NCBI GenBank assembly: GCA_900753305.1
Contig: CAADYR010000111.1
Span: 1-46,081 of the forward strand
Source of the DNA: Lachnospiraceae bacterium
Lineage (GTDB): Bacteria; Bacillota; Clostridia; Lachnospirales; Lachnospiraceae
Direction of reading: 5' to 3'
DNA: 46,081 bases
Shown here: piece after piece, positions 1-7,804 of the stretch
Position numbering within the stretch: the stretch's first letter is position 1
How the letters are laid out: each line of letters starts with the position of its first letter
Translations under genes and position numbers: made by a program
The notes under the pieces: model-generated
The model's database searches: none
Told to the model about the DNA's origin: nothing
Seen by the model: the letters and a program-made list of their open reading frames with translations, nothing else

Positions 1-84
1 CGGCGTGGCGGAACTGGCAGACGCCCGGGACTTAAAATCCCGTGGGTAGCGATACCCGTACCGGTTCGATTCCGGTCGCCGGCA
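1..84 (+). tRNA. tRNA-Leu (UAA), 5' end cut by window
   Basis: Cloverleaf with a long variable arm, as in leucine tRNAs. The anticodon stem 26-30/38-42 encloses a 7-nt loop with anticodon TAA at 33-35. The 3' acceptor strand CGCCGGC (77-83) needs GCCGGCG at the 5' end, but the window begins at CGGCG, so about two bases are missing. The discriminator base is A84 and no CCA is encoded. Confidence 0.95.
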
Positions 85-111
85 TTGTTAATCACCTTAA
101 TAATTTAATAT

Positions 112-185
112 GTGCGTTTAGCTCAGCTGGATAGAGCGTTTGGCTACGGACCAAAAGGTCGGGGGTTCGAATCCTCTAACGCACG
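112..185 (+). tRNA. tRNA-Arg (ACG)
   Basis: A complete cloverleaf. Acceptor strands GTGCGTT (112-118) and AACGCAC (178-184) pair perfectly. The anticodon stem TTTGG/CCAAA encloses loop CTACGGA with anticodon ACG at 146-148, and the T-arm has GGTTCGAATCC. The discriminator is G185 and CCA is not encoded. It reads CGN arginine codons after inosine modification of A34. Confidence 0.96.
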
Positions 186-189
186 TAAT

Positions 190-222
190 AAGGACTGGAG
201 AGCATCCAGTCCTTTTATTTTG
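190..222 (+). terminator. Rho-independent terminator of the tRNA pair
   Basis: Perfect 9-bp stem (AGGACTGGA 191-199 with TCCAGTCCT 205-213), a 5-nt loop and a T-rich tail (TTTATTTTG). It lies 5 nt after tRNA-Arg and ends the tRNA transcript. Confidence 0.85.
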
Positions 223-642
223 TATCTCAATATGTATTTATTGTTGATTCTGTACGAAATTACACGAAATTTTTTACGTGCATTATTCACAAATAATATA
301 CCTATTTATCGTCAATATTTCCCATTGAAAATAAGTTGCACAATTGCTAATATAAAAACATACAAAGTAGTTAGCAGTTTGAAAGATTTTAAATCTGTTT
401 TTCAAATTTAGTAAGATTTGTAATTAAACTGAGAAAACGTTCAAGTGAGCGTTTTTACTTATGTAAATTTCTGGTATCGTTTCCAATGATTGAAAATGCA
501 CGAAATTAGATTGCTATGGATATGTTAATTATGTGCATTTTGCAAGAAAATTTAGGTAAGTAGAGGAACATGTTTATTAATATTCTACATTGTGGGATTT
601 TAATAATAGAAAGAAACTTATATAATTAAGGAGAGGAAAAAA
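223..642. other. AT-rich intergenic region upstream of malE
   Basis: About 420 bases with no credible gene. It holds a hairpin with a T-rich tail at 434-456 (AAAACGTTC / GAGCGTTTT, one G-U pair), which could be an attenuator or upstream terminator. It also holds three copies of ACGAAATT (254-261, 264-271, 500-507) and a LacI-family-like site at 472-485. I see no convincing -35/-10 pair. The perfect TATAAT at 621-626 lies too close to the start codon to be the -10 of a normal leader. Confidence 0.6.
472..485. promoter_or_regulatory. Candidate LacI/CcpA-type operator upstream of malE
   Basis: TGGTATCGTTTCCA is an imperfect palindrome with a central CG and matching TGG/CCA ends, the usual build of LacI/GalR-family operators (MalR, CcpA cre). 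It sits about 160 nt before a maltodextrin uptake operon, where carbon-source control is expected. Inference only: no regulator gene is in the window. Confidence 0.35.
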
Positions 643-1962
643 ATGAAAAAGCGTGTTTTATCATTAGTTATGTCAACAGCAATGGTTGCATCTGTTTTAA
701 CAGCATGTGGCAGCTCTAATACAACAGAGACTCCTGCTGCAGATACAACTACAACAGAAACAAAGACAGAGGCAGCAACAACTACAACAGAAGCCGCTGC
801 AACAGAAGAAGTTACTGATTATGGTACAGGTGAAATCAAGGTTTGGGTTGCTGAGAATGTTCAGACATTTACACAGGATCAGATCAAATCATTCCAGGAT
901 GCTAATCCTCAGTACGCTGGTTACACAGTAACAGTTGAGCCGGTTGGAGAAGGCGATGCAGCAGGCAATATGATCACTGATGTTGAGGGTGGTGCAGATA
1001 TTTACGGATTTGCTCAGGACCAGTTAGCACGTCTTGTATCCGCAGGTGCATTAATGCCTATCACAGGTGATTATGCTACAGCAGTTACAACAAATAATGA
1101 CTCAGGTGCAGCAGCAGCAGCTACAATGTCTGACACTGTATTTGCTTTCCCTCTGACATCTGATAATGGTTATTTCTTATACTATGATAAGAGTGTTGTT
1201 ACAGATCCTTCATCTTTGGATGCTATTGTGGCTGATTGCGAGAAGGCAGGCAAGAACATTTACATGGAGATCAACTCCGGTTGGTATCAGACGGCATTCT
1301 TCTTTGGTACAGGCTGTACTTTAACATATGATACAGATGATGCTGGTAACTTTACAGTTTGCAATACAGATTATGCATCAGATAACGGTGTTAAGGCTCT
1401 TAAAGCTATCATCAATCTGCATAAGTCATCTGCATTCGTTAATGGTTCTTCAGCAAGCAACGCATCTAACATCGGTGCTATTGTAGATGGTACATGGGAT
1501 GCAAGTGCACTTAAGGATTTACTTGGTGACAACTATGCTTGTGCTAAACTTCCTTCTTTCACAGTTGATGGTAAGGATTATCAGTTCAGCGGTTTTGGTG
1601 GATTTAAGTTATTAGGTGTTAAACCTCAGACAGATGCTAATAAGATGGCAGTTTGCCTTGCAATTGCTAACTACCTGTCAGGTGAAGAAAGCCAGATCGC
1701 TCGTTACAATGCAGTAGCTTGGGGTCCTTCTAACTTAGCAGCACAGCAGGATAGCAGCGTTCAGGCTGATGAAGCTCTTTCAGCACTTGCTGAACAGTTA
1801 GCATACACAATTCCTCAGGGTCAGTATCCTAACGATTACTGGACACTTGCAACATCTCTTGGTGATTCTGTAATTGCTGGTGATTATGATAATGCTTCTG
1901 ACGAAGATCTGATGAAGGCTCTTGAATCCTTCCAGGCTTCTTGTGAATCTTACGCACAGTAA
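643..1962 (+). CDS. malE: Maltodextrin-binding lipoprotein (ABC transporter)
   Basis: Extracellular solute-binding protein of the carbohydrate (family 1) class, 439 aa, anchored by a lipid on the outer face of the membrane. The signal peptide ends in lipobox LTAC with lipidated Cys22. Residues 25-58 form a Thr/Ala/Glu linker, and the mature fold starts at about EIKVWVAENV, typical of MalE-like proteins. Start ATG 643 has AAGGAGAGG just upstream. It is followed by malF and malG, and the nearby secreted GH13 enzyme makes malto-oligosaccharides the best substrate guess. The family assignment is strong; the exact sugar is inferred. The coding sequence is strongly codon-biased, as expected for an abundant protein. 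Confidence 0.85.
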   Translation: MKKRVLSLVMSTAMVASVLTACGSSNTTETPAADTTTTETKTEAATTTTEAAATEEVTDYGTGEIKVWVAENVQTFTQDQIKSFQDANPQYAGYTVTVEPVGEGDAAGNMITDVEGGADIYGFAQDQLARLVSAGALMPITGDYATAVTTNNDSGAAAAATMSDTVFAFPLTSDNGYFLYYDKSVVTDPSSLDAIVADCEKAGKNIYMEINSGWYQTAFFFGTGCTLTYDTDDAGNFTVCNTDYASDNGVKALKAIINLHKSSAFVNGSSASNASNIGAIVDGTWDASALKDLLGDNYACAKLPSFTVDGKDYQFSGFGGFKLLGVKPQTDANKMAVCLAIANYLSGEESQIARYNAVAWGPSNLAAQQDSSVQADEALSALAEQLAYTIPQGQYPNDYWTLATSLGDSVIAGDYDNASDEDLMKALESFQASCESYAQ

Positions 1963-2056
1963 GCAGTACTGCTTACATCATGTGATAAGTGGATATGATT
2001 CACTTATAAACTAATGGGAGTTAGAGATTGGGCAGGGAGAATGCTTCTCCCTGTCT
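1959..2056 (+). promoter_or_regulatory. Three stacked hairpins between malE and malF
   Basis: Right after malE come an 18-nt perfect palindrome overlapping the stop codon (1959-1976, GTAAGCAGT/ACTGCTTAC), a 7-bp hairpin (ATAAGTG 1985-1991 / CACTTAT 2001-2007) and an 8-bp hairpin extendable to 11 bp (CAGGGAGA 2033-2040 / TCTCCCTG 2046-2053). None has a T-run, so they look like 3'-end-stabilising or partial-attenuation structures. Such elements are known in malE-malF intergenic regions, where they let the binding protein be made in excess over the permeases. Confidence 0.6.
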
Positions 2057-2216
2057 GGTCTTATGAAAATTTTATCTTGCTTTTGTAGGTAAAACATTCT
2101 GCATGTAATCATGATTGCTCTGCAATCCGCGAAGTGATGTTTGCTTCCGTTTATGAGATGAGCTCAGTTTTCATGTAATCGCTTGCCTGCAACGATAAAC
2201 AAAATCTGGAGGGAAT

Positions 2217-3638
2217 ATGAAAGAAGAAAAAAACTCTGGTAAGGGCAATGTATTTAAAAATGCAGGAAGTGCAATTAGTAGATTCTTCAAATGGATTGGT
2301 ACTGATTTAAAAGAAATCGGTACAACTTTCGCAAAGGGTGATTGGAAGACCCGTGTATCTTATCTCATTATGGGATTTGGTCAGTTGATGCGTAAGCAAT
2401 TTGCTCGAGGCATCGCATTTTTGGGAATTGAAGTAGCATTCATCCTTTATATCACAAAATTCGCATCTAAATATCTGGTTGATTTGGCAACACTTGGTAC
2501 TCAGGGACGTGGATTTAATCCTGATGGTACAGTTTCCTATGGTGATAATAGTTTCCTGATCCTGTTGTACAGTGTTCTGAGTATCATTATTATTTTAGCA
2601 TTTATTCTTGTATGGAGAATGAATGTCAGAGATAATCGTAAGTCACAGTTGATTCTGGAATCCGGTAAGGATCTTCCTACTAACAGACAGGATTTACATT
2701 CTCTGCTTGATCATAATTTTGATAAGACTCTTTTAGCATTACCATGCTTGGGAATCTTTATATTCACGGTAGTACCTATTATTTTCATGATTTGTGTAGC
2801 ATTTACGAATTATGATTATAACCATCAGCCACCGGCGCAGTTATTTACATGGGTAGGTTGGACGAACTTTAAGAATCTGTTTTCCCTTGGAACAAATGGA
2901 TTTGGTTCTACATTTGGTACGGTATTATCCTGGACATTAATTTGGGCATTCTTCGCAACTTTCCTGAACTATTTCTTAGGAATGGCAGTTGCAATTTTAA
3001 TAAATAAGAAAGGTATTAAATTTAAAAAACTGTGGAGAACTATCCTTGTCATGACAATTGCAGTTCCTCAGTTTGTATCCTTATTGTATGTAGGTAAAAT
3101 GTTTGCAGCAGATGGACTTGTAAATGCATACCTGATGAAATGGGGATTCGTTAAAACAGCAATTCCTTTCTGGACTAATGGTACTTATGCAAAGATTCTG
3201 ATTATATTAATCAACTTATGGATTGGTATTCCTTATATGATGTTGATTTCTACAGGACTTTTGATGAATATTCCGGCTGACTTATATGAAAGTGCGCGTA
3301 TTGATGGGGCAAATCCATTCCAGATGTTCACTAAGATTACACTTCCGTATATGTTATTCGTAACAGGACCGTTCCTGTTAACACAGTTTACAGGTAATCT
3401 GAATAATTTCAATGTTATCTTCCTGTTGACTCAGGGAAATCCACAGTCCATGAAGCTGGCTGGTGGTGCAGGTTATACAGACCTTCTGGTAACCTGGTTG
3501 TATAAGATGACAGTACAGGATACAGATTATAAGATGGCAGCAGTTATTGGTATTATGGTATTCATGGTAACAGCGGTTATTTCACTGGTAGTATATAATA
3601 TCTTACCTTCAGTTAAGGATGAGGAGGGATTCCAATAA
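2217..3638 (+). CDS. malF: Maltodextrin ABC transporter permease MalF
   Basis: Integral membrane permease, 473 aa, with about eight hydrophobic segments. A cytoplasmic N-terminus (about 1-45) and two early membrane spans precede the core permease domain (from about residue 170). The EAA loop that contacts the ATPase is visible as ESARIDGANPFQMFTKITLP. Start ATG 2217 has GGAGGG 4 nt upstream. Its stop overlaps the malG start by one base (TAATG), indicating translational coupling. It pairs with MalG to form the pore for sugar delivered by the upstream lipoprotein. No cognate ATPase gene is present; a shared MsmX-type ATPase encoded elsewhere is likely (inference). Confidence 0.88.
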   Translation: MKEEKNSGKGNVFKNAGSAISRFFKWIGTDLKEIGTTFAKGDWKTRVSYLIMGFGQLMRKQFARGIAFLGIEVAFILYITKFASKYLVDLATLGTQGRGFNPDGTVSYGDNSFLILLYSVLSIIIILAFILVWRMNVRDNRKSQLILESGKDLPTNRQDLHSLLDHNFDKTLLALPCLGIFIFTVVPIIFMICVAFTNYDYNHQPPAQLFTWVGWTNFKNLFSLGTNGFGSTFGTVLSWTLIWAFFATFLNYFLGMAVAILINKKGIKFKKLWRTILVMTIAVPQFVSLLYVGKMFAADGLVNAYLMKWGFVKTAIPFWTNGTYAKILIILINLWIGIPYMMLISTGLLMNIPADLYESARIDGANPFQMFTKITLPYMLFVTGPFLLTQFTGNLNNFNVIFLLTQGNPQSMKLAGGAGYTDLLVTWLYKMTVQDTDYKMAAVIGIMVFMVTAVISLVVYNILPSVKDEEGFQ

Positions 3639-4510
3639 TGGCACAGTCAAATAAAATGCATAAACAGCATAAGAAATTGGGCAATGCGATCGCCTATCTT
3701 GTTTTAATAATAATCAGTATCATTTGGCTTTTTCCATTTGTATGTCTGATTTTACAGAGTTTCCGTTCTTACATTACAGAGTTCGGTGGTATGGTTAATT
3801 ATCTGGTTCCTAAGGAATTTTCATTAGATTCCTATAAGTTCCTGTTCAGTAAGGACTGTCAGTTCTTTAAATGGTATGGTAATACATTAAAGATTGCAGT
3901 CGCAGTAACAATCTGCAATACGATCGTAGTTATCTGCGTAAGTTACGCATTATCCAGACTTCGTTTCAAAGGACGTAAGGCATTGATGAATTTCTGGTTA
4001 GTTCTGGGTATGTTCCCCGGATTCCTTACGATGATCTGCTTATATTTCCTGTTAAAGCAGATCGGTTTAACACAGGCTGGTGCAGTTCCTGGTTTGATCT
4101 TAATTTCAATAGCTGGTTCCGGTATGGGATATTACGTATGTAAAGGTTACTTTGATACAATTCCCAAGTCATTGGATGAAGCTGCATTAATGGATGGTGC
4201 GACAAGAGCACAGATCCTTGTTCAGATGATCATTCCATTATCTAAGCCAATCATTATTTACACTGCTTTGTTAGCTTTTATGGCTCCATGGTGTGATTAT
4301 GTATTTGCTTCCTATGTTGCATTAGGTAATAGTGACAGCTATAATGTAGCTGTAGCAATGCAGCGTTGGGTATGGACAAATGACTATCAGGGATATTTTA
4401 CCAGATTCTGTGCTGGCGGTATTCTGGTAGCAGTTCCTGTTACAATCCTCTTCATGTGCTTACAGAAGTACTATGTTGAAGGTGTGACCGGTGGCGCTGT
4501 TAAGGGTTAA
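3638..4510 (+). CDS. malG: Maltodextrin ABC transporter permease MalG
   Basis: Second permease of the importer, 290 aa, near the usual MalG length. About six membrane spans are visible, the first at IIISIIWLFPFVCLILQSF. The EAA loop DEAALMDGATRAQILVQMIIP lies near residues 180-200. The start codon overlaps the malF stop by one base. A strong terminator follows 28 nt after the stop, so malE-malF-malG forms the unit and the GH13 gene has its own promoter. Confidence 0.88.
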   Translation: MAQSNKMHKQHKKLGNAIAYLVLIIISIIWLFPFVCLILQSFRSYITEFGGMVNYLVPKEFSLDSYKFLFSKDCQFFKWYGNTLKIAVAVTICNTIVVICVSYALSRLRFKGRKALMNFWLVLGMFPGFLTMICLYFLLKQIGLTQAGAVPGLILISIAGSGMGYYVCKGYFDTIPKSLDEAALMDGATRAQILVQMIIPLSKPIIIYTALLAFMAPWCDYVFASYVALGNSDSYNVAVAMQRWVWTNDYQGYFTRFCAGGILVAVPVTILFMCLQKYYVEGVTGGAVKG

Positions 4511-4538
4511 TGGATCATAAGCCAAATAGCTATATAGA

Positions 4539-4572
4539 AATCGGTAGTCTTTTGTTAGACTACCGATTTTTT
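4539..4572 (+). terminator. Rho-independent terminator after malG
   Basis: Perfect 12-bp stem (AATCGGTAGTCT 4539-4550 with AGACTACCGATT 4557-4568), a 6-nt loop and TTTTTT. One of the strongest terminators in the window. Confidence 0.95.
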
Positions 4573-4617
4573 ACGTGTCAGATGAGTTATAAAGTTATAG
4601 GATAGATAAGGTTTAAC

Positions 4618-4731
4618 TGGTATAATGATATAGGTAGGTGATTGCGAAACTGGGATAGAGAATGTCACGAATTGTTTATGCATTTGTTAAATCTGTACAA
4701 TTCTGTATTTATAATATTGTGTTTCGCAAAT
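4618..4731 (+). promoter_or_regulatory. Promoter region of GH13 gene with inverted operator half-sites
   Basis: Two -10 candidates are present: an extended -10 TGGTATAAT (4618-4626) and TATAAT (4710-4715). Each is followed by one arm of a 9-nt inverted repeat, TTGCGAAAC at 4642-4650 and GTTTCGCAA at 4721-4729, placed just after the expected start points. TTGCGAAAC resembles a LacI-family operator half-site. The -35 elements are weak, consistent with an activated or tightly repressed promoter. Binding by a MalR-type regulator is inference. Confidence 0.5.
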
Positions 4732-4791
4732 GACCAAATGACATAGGATGTGCGAAGGGAACTGAATAAAGGTTGCAGACTACGGAAAGAG

Positions 4792-6528
4792 ATGGTGATA
4801 AGTGTGAAAAATAAGATGTATGTATGTGGAATTATAGTATTGATGTTAGCTTCTGTATCAGGATGCGGGATGAAGGGCAGGACAGAAGAGGATAATAGAG
4901 CAAATGTTACGGTAGAGGCTGTAGAGCAGACAGAAATTGGCAGTACACAAATGGATTTGTCAACAGAAGCAGTGGATACAGATGGGCAGACAATTACGAC
5001 ATCTGCATGGATAGGAGAAGATTATCCTTATGATCAGGAATTACAGATCATAGATGATAATTACAGAAATTACTATGAGATTTTTGTATATTCATTTTAT
5101 GATTCGGATGGCGATGGAATAGGAGATCTGAACGGTGTAACACAGCAACTTGATTATATACAGGATATGGGATTTAATGGAATCTGGCTTATGCCTGTTT
5201 TTCAGTCAACAACATATCACAAATATGATACTACAGATTATCTTACGATTGATTCGGAATATGGGACAACGGAGGATATGCAGAATCTGATCGAAGAATG
5301 TCATAAACGTGGGATCAGGATTATTCTGGATTTTGTGATGAACCATACTTCTTCACAGCACCTCTGGTTTACTCAGGCGTGTGAGTATTTACAACAACTG
5401 CCACAGGGACAGGAACCGGATGAAACGGAGTGTCCATATGTAGGATATTATCATTTTTCTGAGGAACAAAAGAGTGATTGCTATCAGGTAAAAGGTACAG
5501 ATTGGTATTATGAAGGGGTGTTTTGGTCCGAGATGCCGGATCTGAATCTGGAAAATCAGGCACTTAGAGCAGAATTAGAACAGATTGCACAATATTGGAT
5601 AAGGATGGGAATTGATGGCTTCAGAATGGATGCTGCAATGCATTTTGAAGAAAATGATACCACTGCCAATACGGAAATACTGAACTGGTTCTATCAATAT
5701 TGCATCAGTCAGAATCCTGAATTCTATATGGTATCTGAAGTATGGGCGTATGAGGCAACAATAGCTGACTACTATGCAAGCGGCACGCCCAGTATGTTCA
5801 ATTTTGATTTGGCTGATAAAGAAGGCAAACTGATCAAAGCAGCAAGAGGGACATATAAAGCGGAGAATCTGGTACAGGCAATGTTAAAGTATCAGACAGA
5901 TTACACAGATAAGAATCCGAATTATATTGATGCGCCTTTTATTACCAATCATGATATGGGAAGAGTTGCCAATGCGCTTAGAAATGATGAAGACGATCTG
6001 AAAATGGCAGGTGGTCTGCTTATGACATTAAGTGGAAATCCTTTTGTTTATTATGGAGAAGAGATTGGAATGTCAAGTTCAGGGACCAAAGACGAAAATA
6101 AACGTTTACCTATTATCTGGTCCGATTCAGATAAAACAGGTATGACAAAAGGACCTGAGGGAGCAGATAAGGGTATTGTTTCAGCCTTTGCAGGTGTAAA
6201 AGAACAGCAGGCAGATGCCGATTCTATTCTGAATTATTATAAGAGGGCGATCAGGCTGCGTAATGAGAATCCTGAGTTGGCAAGAGGTAAAATCGCGGTT
6301 GTAGACTCTCTGTGTGACGGACATCAGGCAGTAATCACCAAGGAGTGGGAAGGCAGTACTATTGGCGTTGTATATAATACTTCAGATGAGAATATGGAAA
6401 TAGACCTGAAGAATTCTACAGTAGAAAATATGCTGATCAGAGGATATCTGACTTTACATGGAGAAGCAGTGACTCTGGAAGATAGTGTTCTTAAGATGCC
6501 GGCGAAATCTATCTGTATTTTGAAGTAA
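4792..6528 (+). CDS. Secreted GH13 alpha-glucan hydrolase, lipoprotein
   Basis: Glycoside hydrolase family 13 enzyme (alpha-amylase/neopullulanase/oligo-glucosidase group), anchored outside the cell to cut starch or maltodextrins for the importer next door. From ATG 4792 it is 578 aa; the lipobox LASVSGC puts the lipid-bearing Cys at residue 25. The four GH13 regions are intact: DFVMNH, GFRMD with nucleophile D280, SEVW with acid/base E316, and ITNHD with transition-state D388. A GTG at 4804 with GGTGAT 4 nt upstream is an equally good start; the frame also opens at GTG 4750 but without a good ribosome site. No carbohydrate-binding module is visible. The exact subfamily and linkage cannot be told from sequence alone. 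Confidence 0.87.
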   Translation: MVISVKNKMYVCGIIVLMLASVSGCGMKGRTEEDNRANVTVEAVEQTEIGSTQMDLSTEAVDTDGQTITTSAWIGEDYPYDQELQIIDDNYRNYYEIFVYSFYDSDGDGIGDLNGVTQQLDYIQDMGFNGIWLMPVFQSTTYHKYDTTDYLTIDSEYGTTEDMQNLIEECHKRGIRIILDFVMNHTSSQHLWFTQACEYLQQLPQGQEPDETECPYVGYYHFSEEQKSDCYQVKGTDWYYEGVFWSEMPDLNLENQALRAELEQIAQYWIRMGIDGFRMDAAMHFEENDTTANTEILNWFYQYCISQNPEFYMVSEVWAYEATIADYYASGTPSMFNFDLADKEGKLIKAARGTYKAENLVQAMLKYQTDYTDKNPNYIDAPFITNHDMGRVANALRNDEDDLKMAGGLLMTLSGNPFVYYGEEIGMSSSGTKDENKRLPIIWSDSDKTGMTKGPEGADKGIVSAFAGVKEQQADADSILNYYKRAIRLRNENPELARGKIAVVDSLCDGHQAVITKEWEGSTIGVVYNTSDENMEIDLKNSTVENMLIRGYLTLHGEAVTLEDSVLKMPAKSICILK

Positions 6529-6687
6529 TTGTGATGAGATATTGTTTTTTGGACATGTTTATATTATAGTAAATGTGTAACTATTCAGGAGAGGCAGAAT
6601 GTGTTTATTTATAAGCATATTTGACGCAAGTTATATGGTGAAGTAACCACAATAAGCAGATGACAGATAAATTTGTTATCCGATAAA

Positions 6688-6706
6688 GCTGTGAAACAGC
6701 GATTTT
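6688..6706 (+). terminator. Weak hairpin after the GH13 gene
   Basis: GCTGT-GAA-ACAGC followed by GATTTT, in the 245-nt gap before the phosphatase gene. The stem is only 5 bp, so termination would be partial. No other structure stands out in this gap. Confidence 0.3.
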
Positions 6707-6773
6707 GCATATGGGGTTATGGATAGGTACATAAATGTGAGATAATGACATGTATATAGGATGTAAGATCAAG

Positions 6774-7388
6774 ATGAAGGTATATATTATTCGGCATGGA
6801 GAAACAGATTGGAATGTAGCCAGACGTCTGCAGGGGCGTTCGGATATTCCTTTGAATGAGAATGGAAAACGTTTAGCGAAGATTACGTCAGAAGCTCTTG
6901 CGGATATTCCTTTTACCTGTATTTATACAAGTCCTTTGCAGCGGGCAAAAGAAACAGCAATGATCATAAAACGTGATCGAAACATTCCTGTTATAGAAGA
7001 TGCAAGGCTGCAGGAAATCAGTTTCGGGATATGTGAAGGGCATTGCTGCGAAAAGGAGCATTATGATATGCCTGTTCCTGATTTTATGAATTTCTTTACA
7101 AGGCCGGAACAGTATCAACCGCCACAAGGGGCAGAATCAATAGAAGAATTGTGTGCAAGAACTACTGATTTTTTACAGGAATTGGTGCATACTACACAGT
7201 ATGGAGCAGGAGATATCATTCTGCTTTCGACCCATGGAGCGGCACTTCGGGGATTACTGTCATCTGTCGAGAAGACGGATGTTGCTCATTTCTGGCAGGG
7301 TGGCGTACATAAGAATTGCGCAGTGACGATTCTTGATGTAACTGATGGCAGAATTACTTTGTTAGAAGAAAATAAAGTGTTCTACTGA
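6774..7388 (+). CDS. Histidine phosphatase (phosphoglycerate mutase-like) family protein
   Basis: Cytoplasmic histidine phosphatase superfamily protein, 204 aa from ATG 6774. The catalytic RHGE motif is at residues 7-10 (IIRHGETDWN) and the second catalytic His sits in STHGAALRG near residue 160; the E and R around FGICEGH and YTSPLQRAKET also fit. The length and the short form fit GpmB/CobC-like phosphatases rather than glycolytic dPGM. An upstream ATG at 6750 adds MYIGCKIK, but family members start at the MKVYIIRHG position. Both ribosome sites are poor. Substrate unknown; candidates are sugar phosphates or alpha-ribazole phosphate. Confidence 0.85.
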   Translation: MKVYIIRHGETDWNVARRLQGRSDIPLNENGKRLAKITSEALADIPFTCIYTSPLQRAKETAMIIKRDRNIPVIEDARLQEISFGICEGHCCEKEHYDMPVPDFMNFFTRPEQYQPPQGAESIEELCARTTDFLQELVHTTQYGAGDIILLSTHGAALRGLLSSVEKTDVAHFWQGGVHKNCAVTILDVTDGRITLLEENKVFY

Positions 7389-7437
7389 GAAAAGATTCTC
7401 GATCATTACGAATATATGACGAAAGAAGGCAGGCATA

Positions 7438-7740
7438 ATGGTAGAAAATGAATTTAGCAAAGTAAAAGTAAATAATGAAATGGATTTATGTTCCGTAACG
7501 GATATTGATGTGAAAACTGCTCTGGAGAAGGCATTTATGAAAGCACGGGTTTCTTATTTTTTAAGATGGGAGAAGCCGGGTCTGTTTGCCAGATTATTTA
7601 CCGGTACTAAGACAAGTATCGTATTTTGTATTAATTCAGCACAGTTGGAAACTGCAGAAGAAGTAATTAAGAATCTGGGAGATATGGAATCCAGTATCAG
7701 GATGATACGAACAAAATCAAATAATAAAATAGGATTTTAA
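7438..7740 (+). CDS. Small conserved-looking protein of unknown function
   Basis: I do not recognise this 100-aa protein. It has no signal peptide or membrane span and mixes charged helices (VKTALEKAFMKARVSYFLRW) with a beta-like stretch (TSIVFCINSAQLETAEEVIKNLG), which suggests a small alpha/beta fold. ATG 7438 follows AAGGCAGG at about the right distance. It lies 49 nt after the phosphatase and ends just before a strong two-way terminator, so it is probably co-transcribed with the phosphatase gene. Confidence 0.7.
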   Translation: MVENEFSKVKVNNEMDLCSVTDIDVKTALEKAFMKARVSYFLRWEKPGLFARLFTGTKTSIVFCINSAQLETAEEVIKNLGDMESSIRMIRTKSNNKIGF

Positions 7741-7753
7741 AAGCCATAAAATA

Positions 7754-7793
7754 AAGGACGAGAAAGATTAGCAGAATAATCTTTCTCGTCCTT
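7754..7793. terminator. Bidirectional terminator between convergent genes
   Basis: Perfect 17-bp stem (7754-7770 with 7777-7793) and a 6-nt loop. On the minus strand the stem is followed by TTTATTTTA, so it mainly serves the SH3b gene ending at 7805, and it can also stop the plus-strand transcript ending at 7740. Confidence 0.88.
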
Positions 7794-7804
7794 ATATTTA
7801 TTGA

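Noticed and set aside
1..185. tRNA genes as an integration site for a mobile element
   Set aside because: No integrase gene follows and no repeat of a tRNA 3' end was noticed downstream.
112..411. Open frame over tRNA-Arg and the following AT-rich gap
   Set aside because: It starts inside a tRNA, crosses its terminator and lacks a ribosome site.
621..626. Perfect TATAAT before malE
   Set aside because: It lies only 16 nt before the start codon and overlaps the ribosome site region, so it would give a nearly leaderless RNA.
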